Assembly: GCF_017356035.1 (NCBI RefSeq)
Contig: NZ_JAFIQX010000005.1
Coordinates: forward strand, 62,001 to 126,000
From: Longitalea luteola
Lineage (GTDB): Bacteria > Bacteroidota > Bacteroidia > Chitinophagales > Chitinophagaceae
DNA length: 64,000 bases
Reading direction: 5' to 3'
Made by a program: the position numbers and the translations under genes. Positions 1 to 7,896 of the stretch are shown one piece after another. The first letter of the stretch is position 1, and every line of letters starts with the position of its first letter. The notes under the pieces are model-generated. The model searched no databases. It was given only the letters and a program-made list of their open reading frames with translations, and was not told the DNA's origin.

Positions 1-324
1 ATCGTGGAAATTGAAGGCTTTTTGTACATATTCATTCAAAAACAGCCGGAAATCGGGCTGGGCATTGAAAAAACTTTTCCACCAGTTCTTCCACCAGCGC
101 CAGGGCGGCAGGGAAGAGGAGCCATATTCATGGATCTTATAGATGCCTTCTTTGGGTTTGGTGAGGTCAACGCCCATCATCCACCACTCCACATGCCGGT
201 GCAGCAGCCCCAGCTCGTTCCTGTTCACGACCTCACAGGTTATCTGGCAGGCCGAAAAGAAACGGGTATAGGCGTCCATTTCGGGCAAAAATGCTTTTCC
301 ATTATGAACAAAAGCGATGATCAT
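1..324 (-). CDS. Glycosyltransferase, N-terminal part (cut by window edge)
   Basis: This is the first 108 codons of a leftward gene that runs off the left edge. The protein begins MIIAFVHNGKAF and contains HRHVEWWMMG near residue 50, a HEYGSSSLPPWR segment, and QPDFRLFLNEYV near the cut end. As I recall it, this pattern of a short N-terminal strand, an H-x-E-W motif, then HEY..S.PP and PDFR.FLNEYV is seen at the N terminus of a Bacteroidota glycosyltransferase group related to GT4. That suggests transfer of a sugar from an activated donor in polysaccharide or glycolipid assembly. The catalytic half is outside the window, so donor and acceptor cannot be judged. The start is the ATG at 322-324. 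The gene is divergent from purL. Confidence 0.6.
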   Translation of the reverse strand, partial: MIIAFVHNGKAFLPEMDAYTRFFSACQITCEVVNRNELGLLHRHVEWWMMGVDLTKPKEGIYKIHEYGSSSLPPWRWWKNWWKSFFNAQPDFRLFLNEYVQKAFNFHD

Positions 325-372
325 GAGCTGGTAAATCGGGATAAATTTATCAATTAGATGACATACTGTTTG

Positions 373-380
373 TACTTTTG
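373..380 (+). promoter_or_regulatory. Possible -7 promoter element for purL
   Basis: TACTTTTG matches the Bacteroidota -7 consensus TAnnTTTG. No convincing TTG is seen about 19 bases upstream, so only half of the promoter is supported. It would give a leader of roughly 125 nt before purL, containing the hairpin element at 394-478. Confidence 0.4.
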
Positions 381-393
381 CGCTTTCTTTAAA

Positions 394-478
394 TAGGCTA
401 GTGGTAAATGCCCGCCCGACTGAACGTCGTTCGGGCGGGGCTGGTGGCTAACAGGCATTTAAAACGCCTCCAGCCTAC
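394..478. repeat. Inverted repeat with nested GC-rich hairpin in purL leader
   Basis: Left arm TAGGCTAGTGGTAAATGCC pairs imperfectly with the right arm GGCATTT...CCAGCCTA. Nested inside, CCCGCCCGA (411-419) pairs perfectly with TCGGGCGGG (431-439). The outer arm shares its GCTAGTGGTAA word with the elements at 3885-4041 and 18344-18469. It has no run of T after the stem, so it is not a classical terminator. Confidence 0.6.
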
Positions 479-510
479 CTGCATTTGCCGCTCGCTACTT
501 ACATCATATT

Positions 511-2745
511 ATGGAAGTAACAGTAAAAACGGCTAAACAATTACGACTTACCGAAGAAGAATTCGAATTGATAAAACAAAAACTTGGCCGTACGCCCAAT
601 TTTACCGAATTGTGTGCCTTCAGCGGTATGTGGAGTGAACATTGCAGTTACAAGAACTCGATCAAATGGTTGAAAACCCTGCCCCGCGAAGGCAAAAAAA
701 TGCTGGTAAAGGCAGGTGAGGAAAATGCGGGTCTGATGGATATTGGCGACGGCTTCGGCGTAGTATTTAAAATAGAATCTCATAATCACCCCTCCGCTAT
801 CGAACCCTTCCAGGGGGCCGCTACCGGGGTAGGGGGTATTCACCGCGATATATTTACCATGGGCGCCCGGCCTATTGCCTCGCTCAATTCCCTTCGTTTC
901 GGCAACCTGAAAGAAGCTAAAACGCAGCACCTCCTGGCGGGGGTGGTACATGGGATCGGCCACTACGGCAACTGCTTCGGCGTTCCAACCGTAGGCGGCG
1001 AAATCTATTTTGAACAATGTTATCATACCAACCCCCTCGTGAACGCCATGAGCGTTGGTATTGTAAAGAACGGGGAGACCATTTCTGCTACTGCCAAAGG
1101 CATTGGCAACCCGGTCTTCTTTGTGGGTTCTGCCACCGGTAAAGACGGTATCGGCGGTGCTTCTTTTGCTTCTGCCGATATCACTGCAGAAAGTGCCGAA
1201 GAATTACCTGCCGTACAGGTGGGCGACCCCTTCCAGGAAAAGAAACTGCTCGAAGCCTGCCTGGAAGTGATCAGGACCGGCGCTGTTGTAGGTATGCAGG
1301 ATATGGGTGCTGCCGGTATTATCTGTTCTACCGCGGAAATGAGCGCCAAGGGCGAAGTAGGCATGCGCATCGACCTCGAAAAAGTGCCTACCCGCCAGAA
1401 GAATATGAAAGCCTGGGAACTGCTGCTGAGCGAAAGCCAGGAGCGGATGTTGATGGTAGTGGAAAAAGGCCGTGAAGCGGAAGTACAACGTGTGTTCGAT
1501 AAATGGGACCTGCCCTGCTCAGAGATCGGGGAAGTGACCAATGATGGCATCCTGCGTTTTTACATGCATGGCGAGCTGGAAGCTGAAATCCCTGCCAATG
1601 ACCTGGTATTGGGGGGCGGCGCGCCGCAATATACCCGCGAGTATAAAGAACCTGCCTATTTCGAAAAAATAAAAGCTTTCAACGCCGACAGCATTGATGT
1701 ACCGGCCGATCTGAAAGCCGTTGCTGAACAGTTGATCACCATCCCCAACATTGCCAACAAACGTTGGGTGTATGTGCAGTACGACAGCATGGTGGGTGCA
1801 GGTACGGCAACTACCAATACACCGTCTGATGCTGCGGTAGTAATAGCCAAACCAACCAACAAGGGACTGGCCCTTACTACAGATTGCAACAGCCGTTACG
1901 TATATGCCGAACCGTTCACCGGAGGTATGATCGCGGTGGCAGAAGCTGCCCGCAACATCGTTTGCAGTGGCGGTCAACCATTGGGCATCACCAACTGTTT
2001 GAACTTCGGTAATCCCTACGATCCGCAGGTGTACTACCAGTTCGTACATGCGATAAAGGGAATGAGTGAAGCCTGTAAGAAATTCGATACCCCGGTAACC
2101 GGTGGTAACGTAAGTTTCTATAACCAGAATCCGGATGGTGCGGTATACCCAACCCCAACCATTGGTATGGTAGGTTTGCTGGATAATGTGAACGCTAAAA
2201 TGACGATGGATTACAAAGCGGAAGGCGACCTGTTATTCCTGGTAGGCACCAGCCGCAACGATATCAATTCTTCAGAATATTTACATAAGATCAGAAATGT
2301 GGAGTTCAGTCCGGCCCCGCATTTCGACCTGGAAGAAGAAGCTACCCTGCAAAACAAGATCGCTGAGCTCATCAAAGCCGGGGTGATCGCGTCTGCGCAT
2401 GATACCAGCGAAGGCGGCTTGTTTGTAACTCTGCTGGAGTCGGGCTTTAACCGCAACCTGGGGGTTGACGTAAAAGCTGCCAAAGGCGAGATCCGTAAGG
2501 ATGCTTATTGGTTTGGTGAGGCGCAAAGCCGTGTGGTGGTGAGCGTGAAACCAGATAAAGTAGATGCCTTCAAAAAAGTAATTGGCAATCATCCTTACGA
2601 ACAACTGGGACAGGTTACCAGCGGCGCCATAAAAATTGATGGCAGCGACTGGGGCACTATTCAATCCTGGAAAGAGAAATATGATACGGCCATTGAAAAT
2701 TTACTGGCCGGCCATGAGAGCGAACATGCTTTAAGTGCATTGTAA
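511..2745 (+). CDS. purL: Phosphoribosylformylglycinamidine synthase subunit PurL
   Basis: PurL is the ATP-dependent synthetase subunit that turns formylglycinamide ribonucleotide into formylglycinamidine ribonucleotide, step four of purine synthesis, using ammonia delivered by PurQ. At 744 residues it is the small-type PurL that works with separate PurS and PurQ; neither is nearby. The conserved SGMWSEHCSYK is at residues 38-48 and the ESHNHPSAIEPFQGAATGVGG region starts at 89. Two AIRS-like halves are visible, the second with a GGNVSFYNQ motif near residue 535. The gene is alone, followed by an inverted repeat and rfaD. Confidence 0.97.
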   Translation: MEVTVKTAKQLRLTEEEFELIKQKLGRTPNFTELCAFSGMWSEHCSYKNSIKWLKTLPREGKKMLVKAGEENAGLMDIGDGFGVVFKIESHNHPSAIEPFQGAATGVGGIHRDIFTMGARPIASLNSLRFGNLKEAKTQHLLAGVVHGIGHYGNCFGVPTVGGEIYFEQCYHTNPLVNAMSVGIVKNGETISATAKGIGNPVFFVGSATGKDGIGGASFASADITAESAEELPAVQVGDPFQEKKLLEACLEVIRTGAVVGMQDMGAAGIICSTAEMSAKGEVGMRIDLEKVPTRQKNMKAWELLLSESQERMLMVVEKGREAEVQRVFDKWDLPCSEIGEVTNDGILRFYMHGELEAEIPANDLVLGGGAPQYTREYKEPAYFEKIKAFNADSIDVPADLKAVAEQLITIPNIANKRWVYVQYDSMVGAGTATTNTPSDAAVVIAKPTNKGLALTTDCNSRYVYAEPFTGGMIAVAEAARNIVCSGGQPLGITNCLNFGNPYDPQVYYQFVHAIKGMSEACKKFDTPVTGGNVSFYNQNPDGAVYPTPTIGMVGLLDNVNAKMTMDYKAEGDLLFLVGTSRNDINSSEYLHKIRNVEFSPAPHFDLEEEATLQNKIAELIKAGVIASAHDTSEGGLFVTLLESGFNRNLGVDVKAAKGEIRKDAYWFGEAQSRVVVSVKPDKVDAFKKVIGNHPYEQLGQVTSGAIKIDGSDWGTIQSWKEKYDTAIENLLAGHESEHALSAL

Positions 2746-2747
2746 TA

Positions 2748-2863
2748 GTTTATGGTTTGTGGTTTTCTCTCGGTTTAACCAGTAAAATTAATTGCTGGCA
2801 GGCCACTGTAAACGCTTCTGAACGGCAGCAACTACAAACGACAAACGGTAAACAACAAACCGA
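2748..2863. repeat. Periodic-arm inverted repeat (GTTTATGG/GTTTGTGG words)
   Basis: The left arm (2748-2778) is built of GTTTATGGTTTGTGGTTT words. The right arm (2828-2863) carries the complementary CAACTACAAACGACAAAC and AACAACAAACCG words. About 50 bases of unrelated sequence separate them. The words and the CAACTACAAAC motif are shared with the 198-bp tandem units at 7266-7856. It fills the gap between the purL stop and the rfaD start. Confidence 0.75.
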
Positions 2864-2883
2864 AGTAAACCTGTTATTGACTA

Positions 2884-3882
2884 ATGAACAAAGATGCTAT
2901 TATAGTGGTGACCGGAGCAGCCGGTTTCATCGGAAGTTGTTTGACCGGATTCCTGAACGCAAAAGGATACAACCACCTTATCCTGGTAGACGATTTCAGT
3001 GAGCCCGAAAAAATGCAGAACCTCGAGGGAAAGCAGTACCTGGAGCGTGTGGAACGCGAGCAGTTCTTCGAGTGGCTGCAGGAAAAAAGACCGTCTATCG
3101 GTTTTATCTTCCATATTGGCGCCCGTACCGATACTACCGAGTTTGATTATTCAGTGCACCAGCACCTGAACGTGGAGTACTCGCAAAAGATCTGGAATTA
3201 CTGTACGGAATATAAAGTACCGGTGGTATATGCTTCTTCTGCGGCTACCTATGGTTCGGGCGATGAAGGATACAATGACGATCACGCCATTGTGTATGCA
3301 TTGAAGCCATTGAACCCCTACGGCGTGTCAAAAAATGAATTTGATAAATGGGCCCTGCAGCAAACGACCCAGCCGCCTTTCTGGGCCGGGTTGAAGTTCT
3401 TCAATGTGTATGGTCCCAACGAATACCATAAAGGCCGTATGGCCAGTGTGATCTGGCATTCATTCAAACAGATCAACCAGGCGGGTAAGGTGAAATTGTT
3501 CAAGTCGCATAAGGAAGGGTATAAAGACGGCCAGCAGTTGCGCGACTTTGTGTATGTGAAAGATGTGCTGAAGATCTGTTACTGGCTTATGGAACAGTAT
3601 GAAAAAGGGAACGACCAGGTAAGCAGTGGCCTGTACAACCTGGGCACCGGTAAAGCAAGGAGTTTTGAGGATCTGGCAAAAGCCACTTTCCGCGGACTGG
3701 ATAAGGAACCGGTGATCGAGTTTATTCCCATGCCCGAAGATATTCGCGACAAATACCAGTATTTTACCGAAGCCAATATGCAGAAGCTGAAAGACGCCGG
3801 TTATACCGACGCCTTCTATTCTTTGGAAGAAGGCGTGAATGATTATGTGCGGAATTACCTTGCTAAAGGGAATTATTATTAG
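2884..3882 (+). CDS. rfaD: ADP-L-glycero-D-manno-heptose 6-epimerase
   Basis: This 332-residue extended short-chain dehydrogenase converts ADP-D-glycero-manno-heptose to the L-glycero form used for the lipopolysaccharide inner core. The NAD(P)-binding motif TGAAGFIG is at residues 10-17. The catalytic pair is Tyr146 and Lys150 in PYGVSK, with serines in YASSAATYG just before it. FFNVYGPNEYHKGRM and RDFVYVKDV are typical of the RfaD/HldD family, whose usual length is about 310-330. No other heptose gene is adjacent. The start is the ATG at 2884, close behind the end of the inverted repeat. Confidence 0.93.
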   Translation: MNKDAIIVVTGAAGFIGSCLTGFLNAKGYNHLILVDDFSEPEKMQNLEGKQYLERVEREQFFEWLQEKRPSIGFIFHIGARTDTTEFDYSVHQHLNVEYSQKIWNYCTEYKVPVVYASSAATYGSGDEGYNDDHAIVYALKPLNPYGVSKNEFDKWALQQTTQPPFWAGLKFFNVYGPNEYHKGRMASVIWHSFKQINQAGKVKLFKSHKEGYKDGQQLRDFVYVKDVLKICYWLMEQYEKGNDQVSSGLYNLGTGKARSFEDLAKATFRGLDKEPVIEFIPMPEDIRDKYQYFTEANMQKLKDAGYTDAFYSLEEGVNDYVRNYLAKGNYY

Positions 3883-3884
3883 AC

Positions 3885-4041
3885 GCTTAACGCTAAACGC
3901 TTAACGCGGAACGCTAAAGGCGAGTGGCGAGTGACTAGTAGCTAGTAGGAAATACAGGGAGCTACGGAAAATAGTTAATTAGGAAATTAAACCCCACTAG
4001 CTACTAATGAGCGAAGCGAATGACCCACTTACCACTAGCCG
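3885..4041. repeat. Composite word repeat (AACGCTAAACGC and CTAGTAG families)
   Basis: The stretch starts with ACGCTTAACGCTAAACGC words right after the rfaD stop, then GGCGAGTGGCGAGTG and CTAGTAGCTAGTAGG. The right arm, CCCACTAGCTACTAATGAGC and onward to 4041, pairs with the CTAGTAG words. The right part (3990-4041) is nearly identical, in reverse complement, to 18345-18396, with about four mismatches in 51 bases by eye. A 25-base stretch at 3897-3921 recurs exactly at 54448-54472. Confidence 0.8.
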
Positions 4042-4067
4042 TATTAACAACGAACCTAGAACTATCA

Positions 4068-4871
4068 ATGAACAAGAAAATAGCAATTATAGGAGGGGGC
4101 AACTTAGGAACTGCGATAGCAGAAGGCCTGATCAATAGCGGATTTACATTGCCCGAACATATTCTCATCACCAAACGGAATATCAAAACGCTGGCTTCCC
4201 TCGAAAAACGGGGTGTACTGGTGAGCGATAACAACGAAGAAGCCGTTCGTTTTGCCGATATGATCATACTGGCCGTAAAGCCTTTCCAGGTAGATGATAT
4301 CCTGGCAAAGCTGAAAACATTGCTCAACCCTGAAAAGCATGTACTGGTATCGGTGATCACCGGTATCACGGTAGGCCACATGCAGAAAGCAGTAGGGCAG
4401 AAAATACCTGTGATCAGGGCGATGCCCAATACGGCGATCGCCATCCAGGAAAGCATGACCTGCCTCGCCGGATCGCATGATGTGAACAGTGACCAGATAG
4501 CGTATATCGAAGACCTGTTCAATCAGCTGGGTAAAGCCGTTTGGATCGATGAAAAACTGATGGATGCCGCTACGGTGCTGGGCGCCTGCGGTACGGCGTA
4601 TGCGATGCGGTATATCCGCGCTAATATCCAGGGTGGTATTGAGATCGGCTTCGATGCAGCAACCGCCAGTTTAATTGCTGCGCAAACTGTAAAAGGCGCC
4701 GCTGAACTGTTGTTGAAAAAAGGCGCCCATCCCGAACAGGAGATCGACAAAGTAACGACACCTAAAGGTTGCACCATTGCGGGATTAAACGAAATGGAGC
4801 ACCAGGGTTTCAGTTCTTCCCTCATTAAAGGCATTGTGGCCAGCTACGATAAGATCGCAAAGGATAGTTAA
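4068..4871 (+). CDS. proC: Pyrroline-5-carboxylate reductase
   Basis: ProC makes L-proline from 1-pyrroline-5-carboxylate with NAD(P)H in the cytoplasm. The N-terminal Rossmann motif is IAIIGGGNLGTAIAEGL. IRAMPNTA lies near residue 125, and the substrate-site region near the C terminus reads TTPKGCTIAGLNEMEHQGF. The protein is 267 residues with the ATG at 4068. An upstream ATG at 4020 is open but would add 16 residues translated from the repeat element, so the later start is preferred. Proline dehydrogenase, the catabolic counterpart, is at 54768. Confidence 0.94.
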   Translation: MNKKIAIIGGGNLGTAIAEGLINSGFTLPEHILITKRNIKTLASLEKRGVLVSDNNEEAVRFADMIILAVKPFQVDDILAKLKTLLNPEKHVLVSVITGITVGHMQKAVGQKIPVIRAMPNTAIAIQESMTCLAGSHDVNSDQIAYIEDLFNQLGKAVWIDEKLMDAATVLGACGTAYAMRYIRANIQGGIEIGFDAATASLIAAQTVKGAAELLLKKGAHPEQEIDKVTTPKGCTIAGLNEMEHQGFSSSLIKGIVASYDKIAKDS

Positions 4872-5101
4872 CCGGAATAACCGGTGCTGATAAAACTATG
4901 TGTTTAAACGTCAAACTTAATGATGATGAAAGCGGTGATTGTCTGCCGGCTATCGCATTGACTAACGGTGGGTAACATATACGCAGTATTACGGATATAT
5001 TAAATTCACATGTGTTTGCTTGCAGGTGAACTAAATTTTTTGTTCTTTTGTTGCGCGAAATTCGGCGCATCGTTTCGCACCCAAGTAACCCAAAAGCACT
5101 T

Positions 5102-5263
5102 ATGAAGAAAGAGCGACTCAGTTTTTTGATTCTTTTCGTTGAAATAGCAGCTATTGTTTTTTTGCATTCTGCTAAAAACAGGCAGTCAGCTAGCGAAAAG
5201 GCCTTGTATGGCGCAAAAAAAGCAGCCACTACAAACACGCTGACACTTACTAAAATTAAATAG
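5102..5263 (+). CDS. Possible small membrane protein, 53 residues
   Basis: I do not recognise this protein. It has a short basic N terminus (MKKER), one hydrophobic stretch (LSFLILFVEIAAIVFLH) and a polar, Lys/Thr-rich tail, as expected for a single-span membrane peptide. The frame is also open upstream to an ATG at 5048, but the MKKER start puts the hydrophobic segment at the normal distance from the N terminus. A strong terminator follows at 5329, which supports a transcript ending here, though proC could use the same terminator. No homologue can be named. Confidence 0.4.
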   Translation: MKKERLSFLILFVEIAAIVFLHSAKNRQSASEKALYGAKKAATTNTLTLTKIK

Positions 5264-5328
5264 CATCTGATCTGCCGTATGGTGGTTTGCTATCAATTAT
5301 TTTAAAGTCTAAATGACTTTCAAATTAT

Positions 5329-5351
5329 AACCCCGCCCTGCGGGGTTTTTA
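5329..5351 (+). terminator. Intrinsic terminator
   Basis: AACCCCGC and GCGGGGTT form an eight-pair stem around a CCT loop and are followed by TTTTT. It separates proC and the small ORF from the pyrG promoter. Confidence 0.85.
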
Positions 5352-5470
5352 ATTTTAATGCAGTATTCGGTTTTTTATTGCGTCCTTTTTTCTTAACTCA
5401 TTGATTTTAACCTCGTTTTAATGCAATTTCACAGTTAATGGCCCGGTTTTCCACACCTCAAAATCGGTTT
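5352..5470. other. Non-coding gap upstream of the pyrG promoter
   Basis: The sequence is A/T-rich with no credible ORF, repeat or hairpin. Together with the promoter and 113-nt leader it makes up the gap between the small ORF and pyrG. Confidence 0.5.
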
Positions 5471-5499
5471 TTGTCACGCGGTAATTTGCCGTAACTTTG
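5471..5499 (+). promoter_or_regulatory. Bacteroidota-type promoter for pyrG
   Basis: TTG at 5471-5473 (-33 element) and TAACTTTG at 5492-5499 (-7 element) are separated by 18 bases, the normal spacing for the group. Transcription would start near 5506, giving a leader of about 113 nt before the pyrG ATG. Confidence 0.75.
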
Positions 5500-5618
5500 C
5501 ACGACCTCCCGGAATTAAATTTCTAGTACGAGTTATAAGTTTCCGCTGGTCAAATTGAAGTGGGGTTAAGATAATCAATTAAAAAAGATAGAGACGTTAT
5601 AAAAAATAACCATTTATT

Positions 5619-7268
5619 ATGGCCAAGCATATTTTTGTTACCGGTGGGGTAACTTCATCATTAGGAAAAGGGATTATTGCAGCCTCGCTGGCAAAGCTGT
5701 TGCAGGCGAGGGGATTGAGGGTAACAATTCAAAAGTTCGATCCGTATATCAACGTCGATCCGGGTACACTTAACCCGTATGAACATGGCGAGTGTTATGT
5801 TACGGAAGATGGCGCCGAGACCGATCTGGACCTTGGCCACTACGAGCGGTTCCTGAATATTTTCACTTCCCAGGCCAACAACGTAACTACAGGCCGCATT
5901 TATCAAACCGTAATCAATAAAGAACGCGAAGGCGCTTACCTCGGTAAGACCGTACAGGTTGTTCCGCATATCACCGATGAGATCAAACGCCGGATGCTGC
6001 TGCTGGGCACTACCAACGAATACGATATTATTATTACCGAGCTGGGTGGCACAGTGGGTGACATTGAGAGCCTTCCCTTCATTGAAGCACTGCGTCAATT
6101 GCAATGGGAATTGCCAGAAGAAGATACAGTCGTGGTTCACCTGACGCTGATCCCCTATTTGAAAGCTGCCAAGGAATTAAAAACAAAACCCACCCAGCAC
6201 AGCGTTAAAATGCTGAGCCAGGAAGGGGTGCACCCCGATATCATCGTATGCCGTACGGAAAAGACGATGACGCCTGACCTGCGCCGTAAGATCGCTCTCT
6301 TCTGTAATGTTAAACAGGAGGCCGTTATTGAGGCTGCGGATGCGCCTACCATTTATGAAGTGCCATTGGCCATGATGCGTGAGAAGCTCGATCTTATCTG
6401 TTTAAAGAAACTCAACATCAATAATTTCCACGAACCAGACCTGCACAAGTGGAAAGAGTTCCTGGATAAGCTGAAATATCCCAAGAACCAGGTAACCATC
6501 GGACTGATCGGTAAATACATTGAGCTGCAGGATGCTTACAAATCCATCCTCGAAGCGTTTGTACATGCCGGCGCCCTCAATGAGTGCAAGGTGCAGATCC
6601 AGAACGTGCATAGTGAATTCATCACCCCCGAGAACGTAGGGGAGAAGCTGGCCAACCTCGATGGGTTGCTGGTAGCTCCGGGCTTCGGTCACCGCGGTGT
6701 GGAAGGTAAGATCCTCGCGGTTAAATATGCCCGGGAGAATAAACTGCCTTTCTTTGGAATTTGTCTGGGTATGCAAATGGCCGTGATCGAGTTTGCGCGC
6801 AACGTACTCGGTTTAAAAGAAGCGCATTCAACAGAAATGAATGCGAATACGCCTGACCCGGTCATTGACCTGATGGAAGAACAGAAAGCCATTACCTCCA
6901 AAGGGGGAACCATGCGTTTGGGCGCTTATTCCTGCGAAACTGCCGAGGGCAGCCTGGCCCGCCAGATCTATGCCAACGGGGTTATCAGCGAACGGCACCG
7001 TCACCGCTGGGAGTTCAATAACCGCTACCTGAACCAGTTCCAGGAGGCGGGTATGGTAGCCAGTGGCAAGAACAATGAGAACCAGCTGGTTGAGATCGTT
7101 GAACTGCCTGCTCACCCATTCTTTATAGGTGTTCAGTACCACCCTGAATTAAAAAGCACGGTGGAAAATCCGCATCCGATCTTTGTGCATTTTGTGAAAG
7201 CTGCCAAAGAGTATTCAGAGAAAAAAACGACCGTAAAAAATCCATTACTTCAAGGGGAGATGATATAA
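5619..7268 (+). CDS. pyrG: CTP synthase
   Basis: PyrG aminates UTP to CTP using ATP and glutamine. The 549-residue protein has the amidoligase domain first, with the P-loop-like VTGGVTSSLGKG at residues 7-18 and PYINVDPGTLNPYEHGE just after. The class I glutamine amidotransferase domain follows, with nucleophile Cys382 in FFGICLGMQ and the His508/Glu510 pair in YHPEL. Length is normal for the family. The gene has its own promoter and sits alone. Its stop codon lies within the start of the first 198-bp tandem unit, so the last codons are flanked by repeat DNA. Confidence 0.97.
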   Translation: MAKHIFVTGGVTSSLGKGIIAASLAKLLQARGLRVTIQKFDPYINVDPGTLNPYEHGECYVTEDGAETDLDLGHYERFLNIFTSQANNVTTGRIYQTVINKEREGAYLGKTVQVVPHITDEIKRRMLLLGTTNEYDIIITELGGTVGDIESLPFIEALRQLQWELPEEDTVVVHLTLIPYLKAAKELKTKPTQHSVKMLSQEGVHPDIIVCRTEKTMTPDLRRKIALFCNVKQEAVIEAADAPTIYEVPLAMMREKLDLICLKKLNINNFHEPDLHKWKEFLDKLKYPKNQVTIGLIGKYIELQDAYKSILEAFVHAGALNECKVQIQNVHSEFITPENVGEKLANLDGLLVAPGFGHRGVEGKILAVKYARENKLPFFGICLGMQMAVIEFARNVLGLKEAHSTEMNANTPDPVIDLMEEQKAITSKGGTMRLGAYSCETAEGSLARQIYANGVISERHRHRWEFNNRYLNQFQEAGMVASGKNNENQLVEIVELPAHPFFIGVQYHPELKSTVENPHPIFVHFVKAAKEYSEKKTTVKNPLLQGEMI

Positions 7269-7856
7269 TGGTTTATGGTTTATAGTTTGTGGTTTATGGT
7301 TTCCGGGATCACAAACCACCTTTTTTCCGCAGCAGCCTGATGGGGCAGCATTTATTTAAAAATAATTCCGGCAGGTTGTAAATGTATTTGGCTGGTATTC
7401 AATAGAGACTGCCCAAAGCGCGGAGCAACTACAAACAACAAACCATAAACCTTGAGATAATATAAATGGTTTATGCTTTATAGTTTGTGGTTTATGGTTT
7501 CCGGGATCACAAACCACCTTTTTTCCGCAGCAGCCTGATGGGGCAGCATTTATTTAAAAATAATTCCGGCAGGTTGTAAATGTATTTGGCTGGTATTCAA
7601 TAGAGACTGCCCAAAGCGCGGAGCAACTACAAACAACAAACCATAAACCTTGAGATAATATAAATGGTTTATGCTTTATAGTTTGTGGTTTGTGGTTTTC
7701 GGGATCACAAACCACCTTTTTTCCGCAGCAGCCTGATGGGGCAGCATTTATTTAAATATAATTCTGGCAGGTTATAAATGTATTTGGCTGGTATTCAATA
7801 GAGACTGCCCAAAGCGCGGAGCAACTACAAACAACAAACCATAAACCACAAACCCG
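7266..7856. repeat. Three tandem copies of a 198-bp unit with inverted ends
   Basis: Three near-identical copies lie head to tail between pyrG and yidC. The spacing between the first two junctions (7452 and 7650) is 198 bp. Each unit begins with GGTTTATGGTTTATAGTTTG words and ends with the complementary CAACTACAAACAACAAACC words, so each is itself a long imperfect palindrome. The middle part (GGATCACAAACCACC... to ...AAAGCGCGGAG) is almost unchanged between copies; the third has a few substitutions. The first unit starts over the pyrG stop codon. Confidence 0.95.
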
Positions 7857-7864
7857 TATATCCC

Positions 7865-7872
7865 TATCTTTG
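7865..7872 (+). promoter_or_regulatory. -7 promoter element for yidC
   Basis: TATCTTTG is an exact TAnnTTTG match 24 bases before the yidC ATG. The expected -33 position falls inside the arm of the third tandem unit, which is C/A-rich and has no TTG. Confidence 0.6.
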
Positions 7873-7896
7873 CACCTCTTCTAAACTAGTAGTATA

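Noticed and set aside
394-478. Possible purine riboswitch before purL
   Set aside because: The outer arms and hairpin are shared with other repeats in the window, and no purine-aptamer core sequence was seen.
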